Assembly: GCF_026810505.1 (NCBI RefSeq)
Contig: NZ_CP101750.1
Coordinates: 2,571,448 to 2,635,447, forward strand
Direction: 5' to 3'
From: Streptomyces sp. Je 1-369
Lineage (GTDB): Bacteria; Actinomycetota; Actinomycetes; Streptomycetales; Streptomycetaceae
Length of the DNA: 64,000 nt
A program made the translations under genes and the position numbers. The notes below the pieces were generated by a model. That model was not told the origin of the DNA. It searched no databases and saw only the letters and a program-made list of their open reading frames with translations. Positions within the stretch are counted from its first letter, which is position 1; each line of letters starts with the position of its first letter. Of this stretch, positions 1-8,585 are shown one piece after another.

Positions 1-601
1 CACCGGCAGCAAGGCACGCCTGGCCGCCCTCCAGGGCGACTTCGCGGCACGCGGCTGCCGGGCGCTGGCGCTCGACTTCTCCGGGCACGGCGAAAGCACG
101 GGCTCCACAAGGGAGTTGAGTCTCGCGCGACGGTACGCGCAGGCGGTCGCCGTGGTCGAGGAGCGGGTGCCCGCCTCCGACGACCTGATCCTCGTCGGGT
201 TCAGCATGAGCGGGCAGACCGTGGCGGACCTGGTGGCGCACTTCGGCCCGCGGGTCACGGGCATCGGCCTGTGCGCGCCCGCCGTGTACGCGAACGAGGC
301 GTGGCCGCTGCCCTTCGGTGACGGGAACGGCCGCTTCACCGAGATCATCCGCACGCCGGACCGGTGGCGGGACTCGTCCGCGCTGGACGTCTACCGGGGT
401 TTCGGCGGGCGGGCGGTGCTCGTGGTGCCGGGCACGGACGCGGTGATCCCGCCGTCGGTCACGGCGGCCGTCACCGAGGCGCTGGCCGCGCGCGCTCGGT
501 TCACACGGCTCGAACTGCGCGACGCCGACCACATGTTGGGGTCCTGGCTGCGGGACCACGCGGCGGACCGGCGACGGTTGGTGAACGCACTGCTCGACTG
601 A
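1..601 (+). CDS. alpha/beta hydrolase, 5' end cut by the window
   Basis: The reading frame is open from base 2, so the gene starts left of the window. About 199 codons are visible. The fold is recognisable: the segment ALDFSGHGEST is the usual strand/turn with an HG motif, GFSMSG is the nucleophile elbow (catalytic Ser), PGTDAVIP carries the likely acid Asp, and DADHML carries the likely His. These make a complete Ser-Asp-His triad of the alpha/beta hydrolase superfamily, cytoplasmic, with no substrate that can be read from sequence. It converges on the next hydrolase, which ends 27 bases downstream on the other strand. Confidence 0.85.
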   Translation, partial: TGSKARLAALQGDFAARGCRALALDFSGHGESTGSTRELSLARRYAQAVAVVEERVPASDDLILVGFSMSGQTVADLVAHFGPRVTGIGLCAPAVYANEAWPLPFGDGNGRFTEIIRTPDRWRDSSALDVYRGFGGRAVLVVPGTDAVIPPSVTAAVTEALAARARFTRLELRDADHMLGSWLRDHAADRRRLVNALLD

Positions 602-627
602 GGGCGAGGGCCGAGGGCCGCCTGCCC

Positions 628-1629
628 TCACCTCCCCCGGCCGTCCAGACGCCGGAGGTCGCCGTGATCGTGGTGGGTGGCCAGTGCCAGGGGGCGTGGG
701 GGCTTGTCGCTCGTCCATGCGGCCACCCACTTGGCCAGCGGGGCGCCCGCCCGGGCCCACGCGAAGTGGTCGAGGGGGGCGTCCGCCTCCTGGGCCGTGT
801 AGTGGCGGCGGGTCAGGCGCGCCTCCGGGACCTTGCCGAGCAGGTGGTCCAGGGACGAGGCGGGGGCGTAGGTGTCGTCGTCGACGGAGACCGCGAGGAC
901 GGGCAGGGTCAGCGTGGCGAGCGCCGCTTCGTAGTCGAGGGCGGAGCCCGTGGCGCTGTATCGGCCCGTCCGCACCTGTCGCGCCCAGTCGCGCATGACG
1001 CCCTTGGGCTGGTTGCCGCCGAACCCGAGCCGGGTGCCGGGCCAGCGGCCGAGCACGGTCGCCGTGCCGCCGATCAGCAGCTGCACCAGGAGCAGTCCCG
1101 CACCGCGCAGCGGGCCGAACGCACGGAACCAGACCGAGCCCGTGGCGACCACCGCCACCCCGTCCACGTCGGGGCGTCGCGCCGACGCCGCGTACACGAG
1201 GCCGAGCTGGCCGCCGAGGCTGTGGCCGAGCAGGAACAGGGGCGGTTCCGTGCCCAGTTCGTCGCGGATCGCCGCCACGACCGCGGGGAGGTCCTCCTCG
1301 ACGATCGCCCGGTACCCGTGTCCCGGCGCGCCGCGCCCCGCCGCGGACGACGTCGCCTCGCCCTGCCCGCGCAGGTCGACGGTGAGCACCGTGAGGCCCT
1401 CGTCATGGAGTTGGCGCGCGAAGCGGCGGTAGAAGCGGGCGGGGACGCCCATCGCGGGGAGTATCAGCACCACGGGGGCCGGGGGCGGGCCCGGCGCGGG
1501 GCCCGAGCCGGACGGCAGGAAGCGTTCCGGCTCGGGAGAGCAGAGCGCACGCACGGGAAGCCGCGTGCCGTCGGGGAGTTCGGCGGTCGTCAGGAGCGGC
1601 AGTTCGCCGACGGGTTCCTGCTGGGTCAT
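628..1629 (-). CDS. alpha/beta hydrolase
   Basis: A 333-residue alpha/beta hydrolase with a short proline-rich stretch (around residues 30-50) before the hydrolase fold. The nucleophile elbow is GHSLGG, the acid loop reads VSVDDDTYAP and the histidine loop reads PLDHFAW. The strand-turn VDLRGQGEA is typical of the lysophospholipase-like branch of the superfamily. The start chosen is the ATG at 1629 (MTQQEPVG). An in-frame ATG four codons upstream (1641) has its only purine-rich stretch too close. Substrate unknown. Confidence 0.85.
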   Translation of the reverse strand: MTQQEPVGELPLLTTAELPDGTRLPVRALCSPEPERFLPSGSGPAPGPPPAPVVLILPAMGVPARFYRRFARQLHDEGLTVLTVDLRGQGEATSSAAGRGAPGHGYRAIVEEDLPAVVAAIRDELGTEPPLFLLGHSLGGQLGLVYAASARRPDVDGVAVVATGSVWFRAFGPLRGAGLLLVQLLIGGTATVLGRWPGTRLGFGGNQPKGVMRDWARQVRTGRYSATGSALDYEAALATLTLPVLAVSVDDDTYAPASSLDHLLGKVPEARLTRRHYTAQEADAPLDHFAWARAGAPLAKWVAAWTSDKPPRPLALATHHDHGDLRRLDGRGR

Positions 1630-1726
1630 GTGGCTCAGCATGTCCCATCGCACACGTGAACGCACGGGATCGCGCGCGGAAACGGGCACCTGGAGGCCAA
1701 TTCCCTCCAGGTGGCCCGCAGTTGCC

Positions 1727-2035
1727 TCAGCGGCTGTACCGCATGAGGGCCCGCACCATGTGACAGGTGATGTCGGACGGCGGATGGATCCCGACATCCT
1801 CCGCCATGCGCCGGATCGTGCTGTTCTTCGCCTGGTTCGGCAGATGGACGCCCGAGTCGAGCAGGGCTATGGCCAGCCGCATGGCCTTCAGTCGGCGGTT
1901 GTGGTTGACGTACCACTCGCGCGGGCGCCCGGCGGGCAGCGCCTTCTTCTCCAGTGGTACGTACGGCAGGTCGATCAGGACGGGCTGGGAAACGGACTTG
2001 GACACACGCTTCGTTGTGAGTGCGGCAGCGGGCAC
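1727..2035 (-). CDS. small conserved protein of unknown function
   Basis: About 102 residues, basic and compact, with a central REWYVNHNRRLKAMRLAIAL segment and a C-terminal ITCHMVRALMRYSR. I do not recognise a family. The start is decided by the ribosome-binding site: AGGAGG ends directly against an ATG at 2041, which leaves no spacing, whereas a GTG two codons later (2035) has the normal 6 bases. I therefore prefer the GTG. Codon use matches the neighbours. The long spacing to both flanking genes suggests a monocistronic unit. Likely cytoplasmic, with no signal peptide or membrane span. Confidence 0.65.
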   Translation of the reverse strand: MPAAALTTKRVSKSVSQPVLIDLPYVPLEKKALPAGRPREWYVNHNRRLKAMRLAIALLDSGVHLPNQAKNSTIRRMAEDVGIHPPSDITCHMVRALMRYSR

Positions 2036-2201
2036 AGGCATCCTCCTGTCGCGGTCAGGACCCCCGTCGGGCGCCCTCGAACACTACTGTGATTCTACTG
2101 CGCGGCACTGACAATCGCCGCTGGCCAGACCGGCTTTGAGGTAATCGAACAAACCTCTGCCGAGCGGCCTGCGACGGGTGGTTCGCAGGTAGCGTGTGGG
2201 C

Positions 2202-2570
2202 ATGGAGATCTGGATCAACCCCGCCTGCTCGAAGTGCCGCAGCGCGCTCACGCTGCTCGACGCGGAGGGCGCCGACTACACGGTGCGGCGCTACCTCGAC
2301 GACGTACCCACCGAGGACGAGATCCGTGCCGTCCTCGACCGGCTCGGCCTCGAACCCTGGGACATCACCCGCACCCAGGAGCAGGCCGCCAAGGACCTGA
2401 ACCTCAAGGACGCCGAGGCCTGGCCGCGCGACGCCGCGGGCCGCGACCGCTGGATCAAGGCCCTCTCCGACCACCCGAAGCTGATCCAGCGCCCGATCAT
2501 CACGGCGGACGACGGCACGGCGGTCGTGGGCCGCACGGAGGAGGCGGTGCGGGACGCGCTCTCGCGCTGA
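2202..2570 (+). CDS. ArsC-fold (arsenate reductase family) protein
   Basis: A 122-residue single-domain thioredoxin-like protein of the ArsC/YffB type. The N-terminal IWINPACSKCRSAL has the redox Cys at the standard position after the first strand, here as a CxxC pair, and the C-terminal RPIITADDGTAVVGR matches the conserved R-P-(I/L)-x4-G/G-R region. The family reduces arsenate with glutaredoxin or mycothiol-linked donors, but many members, including stand-alone actinobacterial ones with no ars operon as here, have no proven substrate. The start is the ATG at 2202; in-frame GTG 2196 is possible. It does not overlap the membrane-protein gene that follows 104 bases later. Confidence 0.8.
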   Translation: MEIWINPACSKCRSALTLLDAEGADYTVRRYLDDVPTEDEIRAVLDRLGLEPWDITRTQEQAAKDLNLKDAEAWPRDAAGRDRWIKALSDHPKLIQRPIITADDGTAVVGRTEEAVRDALSR

Positions 2571-2674
2571 GCACCCGGAGGCACAGTCGCCCGCCGACCG
2601 ATGGCTCAACTCCGGCAAACCGTTACATACCCCCGCCTAGCGTGGAGTGCTCCAGACACCGAGAGGAGCGCGCC

Positions 2675-3145
2675 GTGCGGAACTGGATGTCCGGGGGCGT
2701 ATACGGAACGGTCCTCGCGAGCGCGCTGCTCGCGGCGCTGCAGTCGCAGGGGGACACCTACACGCCCTACTACGACGCGTCCTGGGTGATGGTGACCGCA
2801 GGCACGGCCGCCCTCGCCCACGGCTACGCGCACCACATGTCGACGCACCGGCCGGGCCGCGGTACGCACCGCTGGCGTCAGCTCGGCTGGGCGCTCGTCG
2901 ACGAGTGGCCGGTGATCGTCGCGTGCTGGCCGACCGTGCTGCTGCTCGTCCTCGCCGGCGCCTTCGGCTGGCCCGAGAGCCGCGTGACGTACGGCGGACT
3001 GCTCCTGAACGCGGCCCTCCTCTTCGCCTGGGGCACCGTGGCCGCCGCGCGGGTCGGCTACCGGCGGCGTTCGGCCGTGCTGATCGGCGGCGCCGACGCG
3101 ACGATCGGGCTCGCGATAGCGGCCGCCAACGCGGTCATCAAGTGA
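2675..3145 (+). CDS. integral membrane protein
   Basis: 156 residues, starting at a GTG preceded by a strong GAGAGGAG ribosome-binding site (2661-2668). The protein has four hydrophobic stretches, roughly residues 8-24, 32-47, 68-90 and 100-118, followed by a final apolar GLAIAAANAV segment, with several Arg-rich loops between. It looks like a small polytopic inner-membrane protein with an HxxH-like histidine cluster (HGYAHHMSTH) in the second loop. I do not assign a function. It lies just upstream of the glnII promoter and is separated from it by a GlnR-type box, so it is probably not co-transcribed with glnII. Confidence 0.75.
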   Translation: MRNWMSGGVYGTVLASALLAALQSQGDTYTPYYDASWVMVTAGTAALAHGYAHHMSTHRPGRGTHRWRQLGWALVDEWPVIVACWPTVLLLVLAGAFGWPESRVTYGGLLLNAALLFAWGTVAAARVGYRRRSAVLIGGADATIGLAIAAANAVIK

Positions 3146-3179
3146 CGCACGATCGTGACGTGAGCCACACTCACCCCAG

Positions 3180-3217
3180 GTAACACGGGGTTCACATAAG
3201 AGCAACGGCAGGGAAAT
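3180..3217 (+). promoter_or_regulatory. GlnR-type box upstream of glnII
   Basis: Four 5-mers are spaced exactly 6 bases apart: GTAAC (3180), TTCAC (3191), GCAAC (3202) and GAAAT (3213). This reproduces the actinobacterial GlnR layout gTnAC-n6-GaAAC-n6-gTnAC-n6-GaAAC, with an 11-base period. It ends 88 bases before the glnII start codon. GlnR activates glnII in Streptomyces coelicolor, so nitrogen control here is expected. The match is by eye. Confidence 0.7.
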
Positions 3218-3305
3218 CGCCGGTTGCCAGTCTTCCGGTCATCACCACGGCACCGCAGCACCCGCACGTTCTGCGCCGTACCGAGCGTTATGAGGATGAG
3301 GCCCC

Positions 3306-4334
3306 GTGACCTTCAAGGCTGAGTACATCTGGATCGACGGCACCGCGCCGACCGCCAAGCTCCGTTCCAAGACGAAGATCCTTGCGGACGACGCGAAGGG
3401 CGCCGAGCTGCCGCTCTGGGGCTTCGACGGATCCAGCACGAACCAGGCCAAGGGCCACGCCTCCGACCGCGTCCTCAAGCCGGTCTTCACCTGCCCGGAC
3501 CCGATCCGCGGCGGCGCGGACGTACTCGTCCTGTGCGAGGTCCTCAACACGGACATGACGCCGCACGAGTCCAACACCCGCGCCGAACTGGCCGAGGTCG
3601 AGGCCCGCTTCACCGCGCAGGAGCCGATCTTCGGCATCGAGCAGGAGTACACGTTCTTCGAGGGCGACCGCCCGCTCGGCTTCCCCGTCGGCGGCTTCCC
3701 CGCCGCGCAGGGCGGCTACTACTGCGGTGTCGGCTCGGACGAGATCTTCGGCCGTGACGTCGTCGAGGCGCACCTGGAGCACTGCCTCGCGGCGGGTCTC
3801 GGCATCTCCGGCATCAACGCCGAGGTCATGCCCGGCCAGTGGGAGTTCCAGGTCGGCCCGCTCGCCCCGCTGGAGGTCTCCGACCAGCTGTGGATCGCCC
3901 GCTGGCTGCTCTACCGCACCGCCGAGGACTTCAAGGTGTCGGCCACGCTCGACCCGAAGCCGGTCAAGGGCGACTGGAACGGCGCGGGCGCGCACACCAA
4001 CTTCTCCACCAAGGCGATGCGTGAGGGCTACGCGCCGATCATCACCGCCTGCGAGTCCCTCGGCGAGGGCTCCAAGCCGCTGGACCACGTCAAGAACTAC
4101 GGCGCGGGCATCGACGACCGCCTCACCGGTCTGCACGAGACCGCGCCCTGGGACGAGTACAAGTACGGCGTCTCCGACCGCGGCGCCTCGGTCCGCATCC
4201 CGTGGCAGGTCGAGGTGGAGCAGAAGGGCTACATCGAGGACCGCCGCCCCAACGCGAACGTCGACCCGTACGTCGTGACGCGGCTCCTCGTCGACACGTG
4301 CTGCACCGCGCTGGAGAAGGCCGGCCAGGTCTGA
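3306..4334 (+). CDS. glnII: glutamine synthetase type II
   Basis: 342 residues, the usual length of bacterial GSII. It makes glutamine from glutamate, ammonia and ATP in the cytoplasm. The eukaryote-like GSII motifs are present: WGFDGSSTNQA near residue 40, IFGIEQEYTFF near 112, GQWEFQVGPL, the ATP-site block NGAGAHTNFSTKAMR, and RGASVRIPWQVE near the C-terminus. GSII enzymes lack the adenylylation tyrosine of GSI, so GlnE encoded 25 kb away should not act on it. The start is a GTG with GAGG 8 bases upstream. A GlnR box lies upstream and a strong terminator directly downstream, so it is a single-gene transcript. Confidence 0.97.
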   Translation: MTFKAEYIWIDGTAPTAKLRSKTKILADDAKGAELPLWGFDGSSTNQAKGHASDRVLKPVFTCPDPIRGGADVLVLCEVLNTDMTPHESNTRAELAEVEARFTAQEPIFGIEQEYTFFEGDRPLGFPVGGFPAAQGGYYCGVGSDEIFGRDVVEAHLEHCLAAGLGISGINAEVMPGQWEFQVGPLAPLEVSDQLWIARWLLYRTAEDFKVSATLDPKPVKGDWNGAGAHTNFSTKAMREGYAPIITACESLGEGSKPLDHVKNYGAGIDDRLTGLHETAPWDEYKYGVSDRGASVRIPWQVEVEQKGYIEDRRPNANVDPYVVTRLLVDTCCTALEKAGQV

Positions 4335-4351
4335 TCCCGGACCCGTCACCG

Positions 4352-4391
4352 AAGGGTCGCCCGCCATTACGGTGGGCGACCCTCTCTTCAT
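4352..4391 (+). terminator. terminator of glnII
   Basis: A 12-base stem (4352-4363 with 4369-4380, one G-T pair) closes a 5-base loop ATTAC and is followed by a T/C-rich tail TCTCTTCATCT. It begins 17 bases after the glnII stop codon. Confidence 0.85.
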
Positions 4392-4407
4392 CTGATTCAA
4401 TGGAGCC

Positions 4408-4527
4408 ATGGGCAGCCACCAGATCACCGCGACGGGTCGTCATGACCTCGAGCCCTTCTGGCCCTCCCGTCAGCACCACGACTTCGACCGGGTGTGTTGC
4501 CGCGCGACGAACGCGCGGGCCCTCTAA
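4408..4527 (+). CDS. possible 39-residue leader peptide
   Basis: An ATG-TAA frame just downstream of the glnII terminator and 86 bases upstream of the winged-helix gene. The peptide ends in the segment FDRVCCRATNARAL. The tandem Cys and the R-V-C context recall the short Cys-containing leader peptides seen before some actinobacterial genes, but the match is only in layout. The ribosome-binding candidate GGAG is very close to the ATG. It could be a chance frame. Confidence 0.35.
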   Translation: MGSHQITATGRHDLEPFWPSRQHHDFDRVCCRATNARAL

Positions 4528-4613
4528 AGCCGTTCACCCGGCCTTCGCCTGACGCGCACGACGTACGTCTCGTTCTCGACGTTTCCCTCTTCGCGCGAAA
4601 GAGCTGACATCCC

Positions 4614-5207
4614 ATGGCGAACTCCCGTTCCTTCACCGCCTCCGCTCCCTCCACCCTCACCCCTCCCCCGGTGCCCGGCCGCGGCCGACTGCGAGCCGTC
4701 GCGCCCGACGAGGTGGTGCAGATCAGCGACTTCCTGCCGCCGGGCGCCACCTGGCTGCCCGCGCCGCAGCACACCCTGCCGACCCTGCCGGGCCAGCCCC
4801 CGATGGTCGGCTACCTCGTCCTCGTACCGGCAGGCCAGGAGCCCGTGACCGCCGCCGCCACCGCCACCGCCGAACCCGTACTGCCCGTAGCGCCGCACGC
4901 CCCCGCACCCACCCCCGGCCCCATCAGGATCGACGCCGTGCGGCGCGCCGCCGAGGTCGAAGGCCGCGTCCTCGACCTCACGTACCTGGAGTTCGAGCTC
5001 CTCGCCCACCTCGTCGCGCACCCCCACCGGGTGCACACCCGCGACCAGTTGGTGACGACGGTGTGGGGGTACGGACACGTGGGCGACGGCCGTACCGTCG
5101 ACGTGCACGTCGCGCGGCTGCGCCGCAAGCTGGGCGCCGAACACCGCAGGACGATCCAGACGGTGCGCCGCGTCGGCTACAAGTACGCACCCCCGACCAC
5201 CCGCTGA
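4614..5207 (+). CDS. winged-helix DNA-binding protein (OmpR-type effector domain without receiver)
   Basis: 197 residues. The first ~100 are Pro/Ala-rich and of low complexity, and residues ~105-195 form a Trans_reg_C winged helix. This contains LTYLEFELLAHLVAHPHRV, the recognition-helix region DGRTVDVHVARLRRKL and the closing RRVGYKY, all characteristic of OmpR/PhoB output domains. No receiver domain precedes it, so it is an orphan DNA-binding protein not controlled by phosphorylation in the usual way. ATG at 4614 with GAAAGAG about 9 bases upstream. A possible leader ORF precedes it and a hairpin terminator follows. Confidence 0.85.
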   Translation: MANSRSFTASAPSTLTPPPVPGRGRLRAVAPDEVVQISDFLPPGATWLPAPQHTLPTLPGQPPMVGYLVLVPAGQEPVTAAATATAEPVLPVAPHAPAPTPGPIRIDAVRRAAEVEGRVLDLTYLEFELLAHLVAHPHRVHTRDQLVTTVWGYGHVGDGRTVDVHVARLRRKLGAEHRRTIQTVRRVGYKYAPPTTR

Positions 5208-5221
5208 GCTGCGGTTCCGCG

Positions 5222-5262
5222 CTCTGCCCCGAGCAGAAACCGGTTCACAGGACCGGGGTCGC
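5222..5262 (+). terminator. hairpin after the winged-helix gene
   Basis: A perfect 10-base stem CTCTGCCCCG / CGGGGCAGAG (5222-5231 and 5253-5262) whose loop contains a second CCGGT/ACCGG pairing. It starts 15 bases after the winged-helix stop and ends 18 bases before the next ATG, so it can also affect the leader of the epimerase gene. Confidence 0.6.
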
Positions 5263-5280
5263 CGGGGCAGAGTCACCGCC

Positions 5281-6267
5281 ATGAGACTTCTGATGCTTGG
5301 CGGTACCGAGTTCGTGGGGCGCGCGGTCACCGAGGCGGCCCTCGCCCGGGGCTGGGACGTGACGGTCTTCCACCGCGGTCACCACGCTCCGCCCGAGGGG
5401 GCCCACGCCCTGCACGGCGACCGCACCGCCGAGGGCGGCCTCGACGCGCTGGCCGACGGCGAGTGGGACGTGGTGGTCGACACCTGGTCGGCGGCGCCGC
5501 GGGTGGTGCGGGACGCGGCCCGGCTCCTCGCGGGGCGCGCGGGGCGGTACGTGTACGTCTCCAGCGCCTCCGTGTACCGCTACCCGGGCGAGGCGGGATC
5601 CGACGAGAGCTTCCCCGTGGTGGACGGCGACCCGGACGCGGACGCGACCGCCTACGCGGAGGACAAGCGGGGCGGCGAACTCGCCGCGGTCGCCGCGTTC
5701 GGGGAGGAGCGGACGGTACTCGCGCGGGCCGGTCTCATCCTCGGTCCGTACGAGAACATCGGGCGGCTGCCGTGGTGGCTGAACCGGGTGGCGCGCGGCG
5801 GGCCGGTCCTCGCCCCAGGGCCGCGGGACCTCGACATCCAGTACGTCGACGTGCGGGACCTCGCCGAATGGGTCCTCGACGCGGCGGCCGACGGGCTGCA
5901 CGGCGCGTACAACCTGGTGAGCCCCATGGGGCGGATCACGATGGGCGAGCTCCTCGACGCGTGCGTGGAGGTGGCGGGCCCGGAGGCGGCGCTCCGCTGG
6001 ACGGAGCCGCAGGTGGTGCTCGACGCCGGGATCGAGCAGTGGTCGGAGCTGCCGGTGTGGCTGGCGCCGGGTGAGCTGCACGACACGATGCACCGGACGT
6101 CGTCGGAGAAGGCGGTCGCCGCGGGGCTGGGGACCCGGCCCGCCGCAGAGACGGTGCGCGACACGTGGGAGTGGCTGCGGTCCATCGGCGGCTCGGCGCC
6201 GCAGCGGCCCGACCGGCCGGTAGTCGGGCTCGCCCCCGAGAAGGAGGCGAAGGCGCTCGGTTTGTGA
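5281..6267 (+). CDS. NAD-dependent epimerase/dehydratase (extended SDR)
   Basis: 328 residues. The N-terminus MRLLMLGGTEFVGRAV is a Rossmann dinucleotide site (GGTxFxGR variant). RYVYVSSASVYRYPG is the SDR Ser-Tyr region and YAEDKRGGE supplies the Tyr/Lys-type segment. The family oxidises or epimerises nucleotide sugars or related alcohols using NAD(P). The GGTEFVGR head is typical of the actinobacterial 'reductase/isomerase' group rather than of GalE. It is transcribed alone and converges on the MMPL gene through a shared bidirectional terminator. Substrate unknown. Confidence 0.85.
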   Translation: MRLLMLGGTEFVGRAVTEAALARGWDVTVFHRGHHAPPEGAHALHGDRTAEGGLDALADGEWDVVVDTWSAAPRVVRDAARLLAGRAGRYVYVSSASVYRYPGEAGSDESFPVVDGDPDADATAYAEDKRGGELAAVAAFGEERTVLARAGLILGPYENIGRLPWWLNRVARGGPVLAPGPRDLDIQYVDVRDLAEWVLDAAADGLHGAYNLVSPMGRITMGELLDACVEVAGPEAALRWTEPQVVLDAGIEQWSELPVWLAPGELHDTMHRTSSEKAVAAGLGTRPAAETVRDTWEWLRSIGGSAPQRPDRPVVGLAPEKEAKALGL

Positions 6268-6286
6268 GGCACGGCCTGTGACGTGA

Positions 6287-6336
6287 ACGGCCTGTGTTCC
6301 CGGTGCGGGCGATGCCGCGCCGGGAACACAGGCCGT
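6287..6336. terminator. bidirectional terminator between convergent genes
   Basis: A perfect 17-base inverted repeat (6287-6303 with 6320-6336) encloses a 16-base loop that is itself partly self-complementary (GCGG/CCGC). It sits between the epimerase stop (6267) and the MMPL stop (6349), as expected for a shared terminator. Confidence 0.85.
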
Positions 6337-6348
6337 GCCCCGCGAATG

Positions 6349-8562
6349 TCAACGCCCGCTGGGCACCCGCGTGTTGTACGGCCCGGCCTGCGGCCGCGCG
6401 GTCGGCTCCGCGTCCTCGTGGGAGATCTTCGGCAGCCACCGCAGGTACCGCGGCGTGTGCCAGTTGCGCTCACCCAGGAGCGTCATCAGGGACGGCAGCA
6501 GGATCATGCGGACCACCGTCGCGTCCAGCAGGACGGCCACGCCCAGGCCCACGCCCATCTGCTGCATGTCCTGCATGGACAGCGTGCCGAACACCGCGAA
6601 GACCGCCACCATGATCACGGCCGCGCCCGTGACGGCACCCGCCGTACGCATGATGCCCTCGCGGATCGCCGCGCGGTTGTCCATGCCCCGGTCGCGGGAC
6701 TCGCGGATCCGGGAGACCACGAACACGTGGTAGTCCATCGAGAGACCGAAGAGGACGACGAGGACGAACAGCGGCATCCAGTTCTCGATCGCGCCGACCT
6801 TCTCCGAGCCGATCAGCTCCGCGCCCCAGCCGTGCTGGAAGACGGCGGTCATGACGCCGTAGGCGGCGCCCACCGACAGCAGGTTGAGCGCGATCGACGT
6901 CACCGCGATGACCACCGAGCGGAAGCTGAAGAGCATCAGGAGGAACGTCACCGCCGTGATGAAGGCGAAGACCGGCACGATGCCCTTGCCGAGCTGGTCG
7001 CCGAAGTCCTCGGACGAGGCCAGGTCCCCGCCCACGTACGCCTCGACGTCCATCCCGTCGAAGGCCGCCGGAACCGTGTCGTCCCGCAGCTCGTACAGGG
7101 CCTTCTTCGCCTCGGCGTCCGTGCCGTCGCCCGGCAGCGGCACCGCGATCTCGGCGACGCCCGACGCCTTGTGCACGGTGAGTTCGGCGCCGTCACCGGC
7201 CTTGCGGGTCAGCGAGTCGAGCGCGTCCCGTACGGGCTGCGCGGCGATGTCGCCGGCGTTGTCGGCCTTGACGACCACGCGGGCCGGGGCGGGCCCGCCG
7301 GGGAACTCCTCGGTGATCTTCTGGTACGCGACGGACAGCGGCGCGTCGGAGCCGAACTGCTTCTCCAGACCCAGCTGTTCGGTCTTCATGCCGAGCGCGG
7401 GCGCGGCGAGGGCGAGCAGCAGGACCGCCGCGCCGACGGCGAAGAACTTGGGACGGGCGAGGACGGGCCGCAGCACCTTGCCCGCCAGACCGCCACTGGC
7501 GTGCGCGCCCTTCTTGGACACGCCCTTCTCGGCGCGGCGGTTCAGGAACGGGATGCGGCCGGCGTCGATCCGGTCGCCCATCCCCGCGAGCAGTGCGGGC
7601 AGGACGGTGACCGAGCCGAGCATCGCCACGAACACCACGAGGATCGTGGCGACGGCGAAGCCCTTGAAGAGGAGCAGCCCGGACAGGAACATGCCCGCCA
7701 TGGCGACCATCACAGTGAGGCCGGAGACGAGGACGGCGCGTCCGCTGGTGGCCGCCGCGATCCGCAGGGCCGTCTCCGCGTCCCGTCCCGCCGCGCGCTC
7801 GTCCCGCTCCCGACGCAGGTAGAAGAGGCAGTAGTCGACGCCGACCGCGAGGCCCATCAGGAACATCACGGAGTACGTCGTCTCGAACAGGTGCAACTGG
7901 TGGCTGGCCAGCGAGAGCAGCCCGAACGCCGCCACGCACGCGGTGAGCGCGAGCCCCACGGGCAGCAGCGCGGCGACCACCGCGCCGAACGCGATCAGGA
8001 GGATGCCGAGTGCCAGCGGCACCGCGGTGAACTCGGCCTTCTTCAAGTCGTCGGCGAGCAGGTCGGACAGTTCCTTCTCGGAGCTGGCGTCGCCGAACTG
8101 GTGGACGGAGATGCCGCGTCCTGCGCCGTCCTGCCGCGCTTTCGCCACGGCGTCGAGGACCGGCTGGACGCGGTCGGCCGCCTCGTCCGACGGACCCTCG
8201 ATCTCGAAGCGCAGCAGCGCGTCCTTGCCGTCGGCGGAGGGCAGCGGCGCCTTGAGGCCGCGTACGTCGCCCGTCGCGTCCAGGGCCTTCGAGAGGTCGG
8301 CGGCCGCGTCCCGCCACCCGTCGGCGGTCCGCGCGGTGACCATGACGAGCTCACCGGCCGGCTCGTCGATGCCCGCGTCCTTCAGGATCTCGGCGGCACG
8401 GCCCGAGTCGCCGACCCCCATCTCTTCGTCGGAGGCGGTGACCGTGCCGGTGGCCCCGCCGATGACCGTGGCCAGGACCACGAAGACCAGCCAGCCGAAG
8501 ATGGCCGCCTTCCGGTGGTGTGCGCTCCACACACCGAGTCGTGCCGCGAGGTTCCGCCTCAT
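6349..8562 (-). CDS. MMPL-family RND exporter
   Basis: 737 residues, the usual size of actinobacterial MMPL proteins. It has the two-fold layout of the family: a first membrane helix (residues ~17-40), a periplasmic domain to ~170, five to six clustered helices (~180-340), a second single helix near 375, a second periplasmic domain and a C-terminal helix cluster. The paired signature segments GLAVGVDYCLFYLRRERDE and LFGLSMDYHVFVVSRIRE, with the conserved Asp-Tyr of the proton relay, are clear. It exports lipids or hydrophobic metabolites using the proton gradient. The start is the ATG at 8562 (MRRNLAARLG). A long dyad lies in the promoter region, so repression by an unlinked TetR/MarR regulator is plausible. 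Confidence 0.95.
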   Translation of the reverse strand: MRRNLAARLGVWSAHHRKAAIFGWLVFVVLATVIGGATGTVTASDEEMGVGDSGRAAEILKDAGIDEPAGELVMVTARTADGWRDAAADLSKALDATGDVRGLKAPLPSADGKDALLRFEIEGPSDEAADRVQPVLDAVAKARQDGAGRGISVHQFGDASSEKELSDLLADDLKKAEFTAVPLALGILLIAFGAVVAALLPVGLALTACVAAFGLLSLASHQLHLFETTYSVMFLMGLAVGVDYCLFYLRRERDERAAGRDAETALRIAAATSGRAVLVSGLTVMVAMAGMFLSGLLLFKGFAVATILVVFVAMLGSVTVLPALLAGMGDRIDAGRIPFLNRRAEKGVSKKGAHASGGLAGKVLRPVLARPKFFAVGAAVLLLALAAPALGMKTEQLGLEKQFGSDAPLSVAYQKITEEFPGGPAPARVVVKADNAGDIAAQPVRDALDSLTRKAGDGAELTVHKASGVAEIAVPLPGDGTDAEAKKALYELRDDTVPAAFDGMDVEAYVGGDLASSEDFGDQLGKGIVPVFAFITAVTFLLMLFSFRSVVIAVTSIALNLLSVGAAYGVMTAVFQHGWGAELIGSEKVGAIENWMPLFVLVVLFGLSMDYHVFVVSRIRESRDRGMDNRAAIREGIMRTAGAVTGAAVIMVAVFAVFGTLSMQDMQQMGVGLGVAVLLDATVVRMILLPSLMTLLGERNWHTPRYLRWLPKISHEDAEPTARPQAGPYNTRVPSGR

Positions 8563-8585
8563 GGCGCTTCGCCCCCATCAAGTCT

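Noticed and set aside
364..1659. Plus-strand frame spanning the end of the first hydrolase and the opposite strand of the second
   Set aside because: It crosses two well-supported genes, has no ribosome-binding site and is Arg/Gly-rich.
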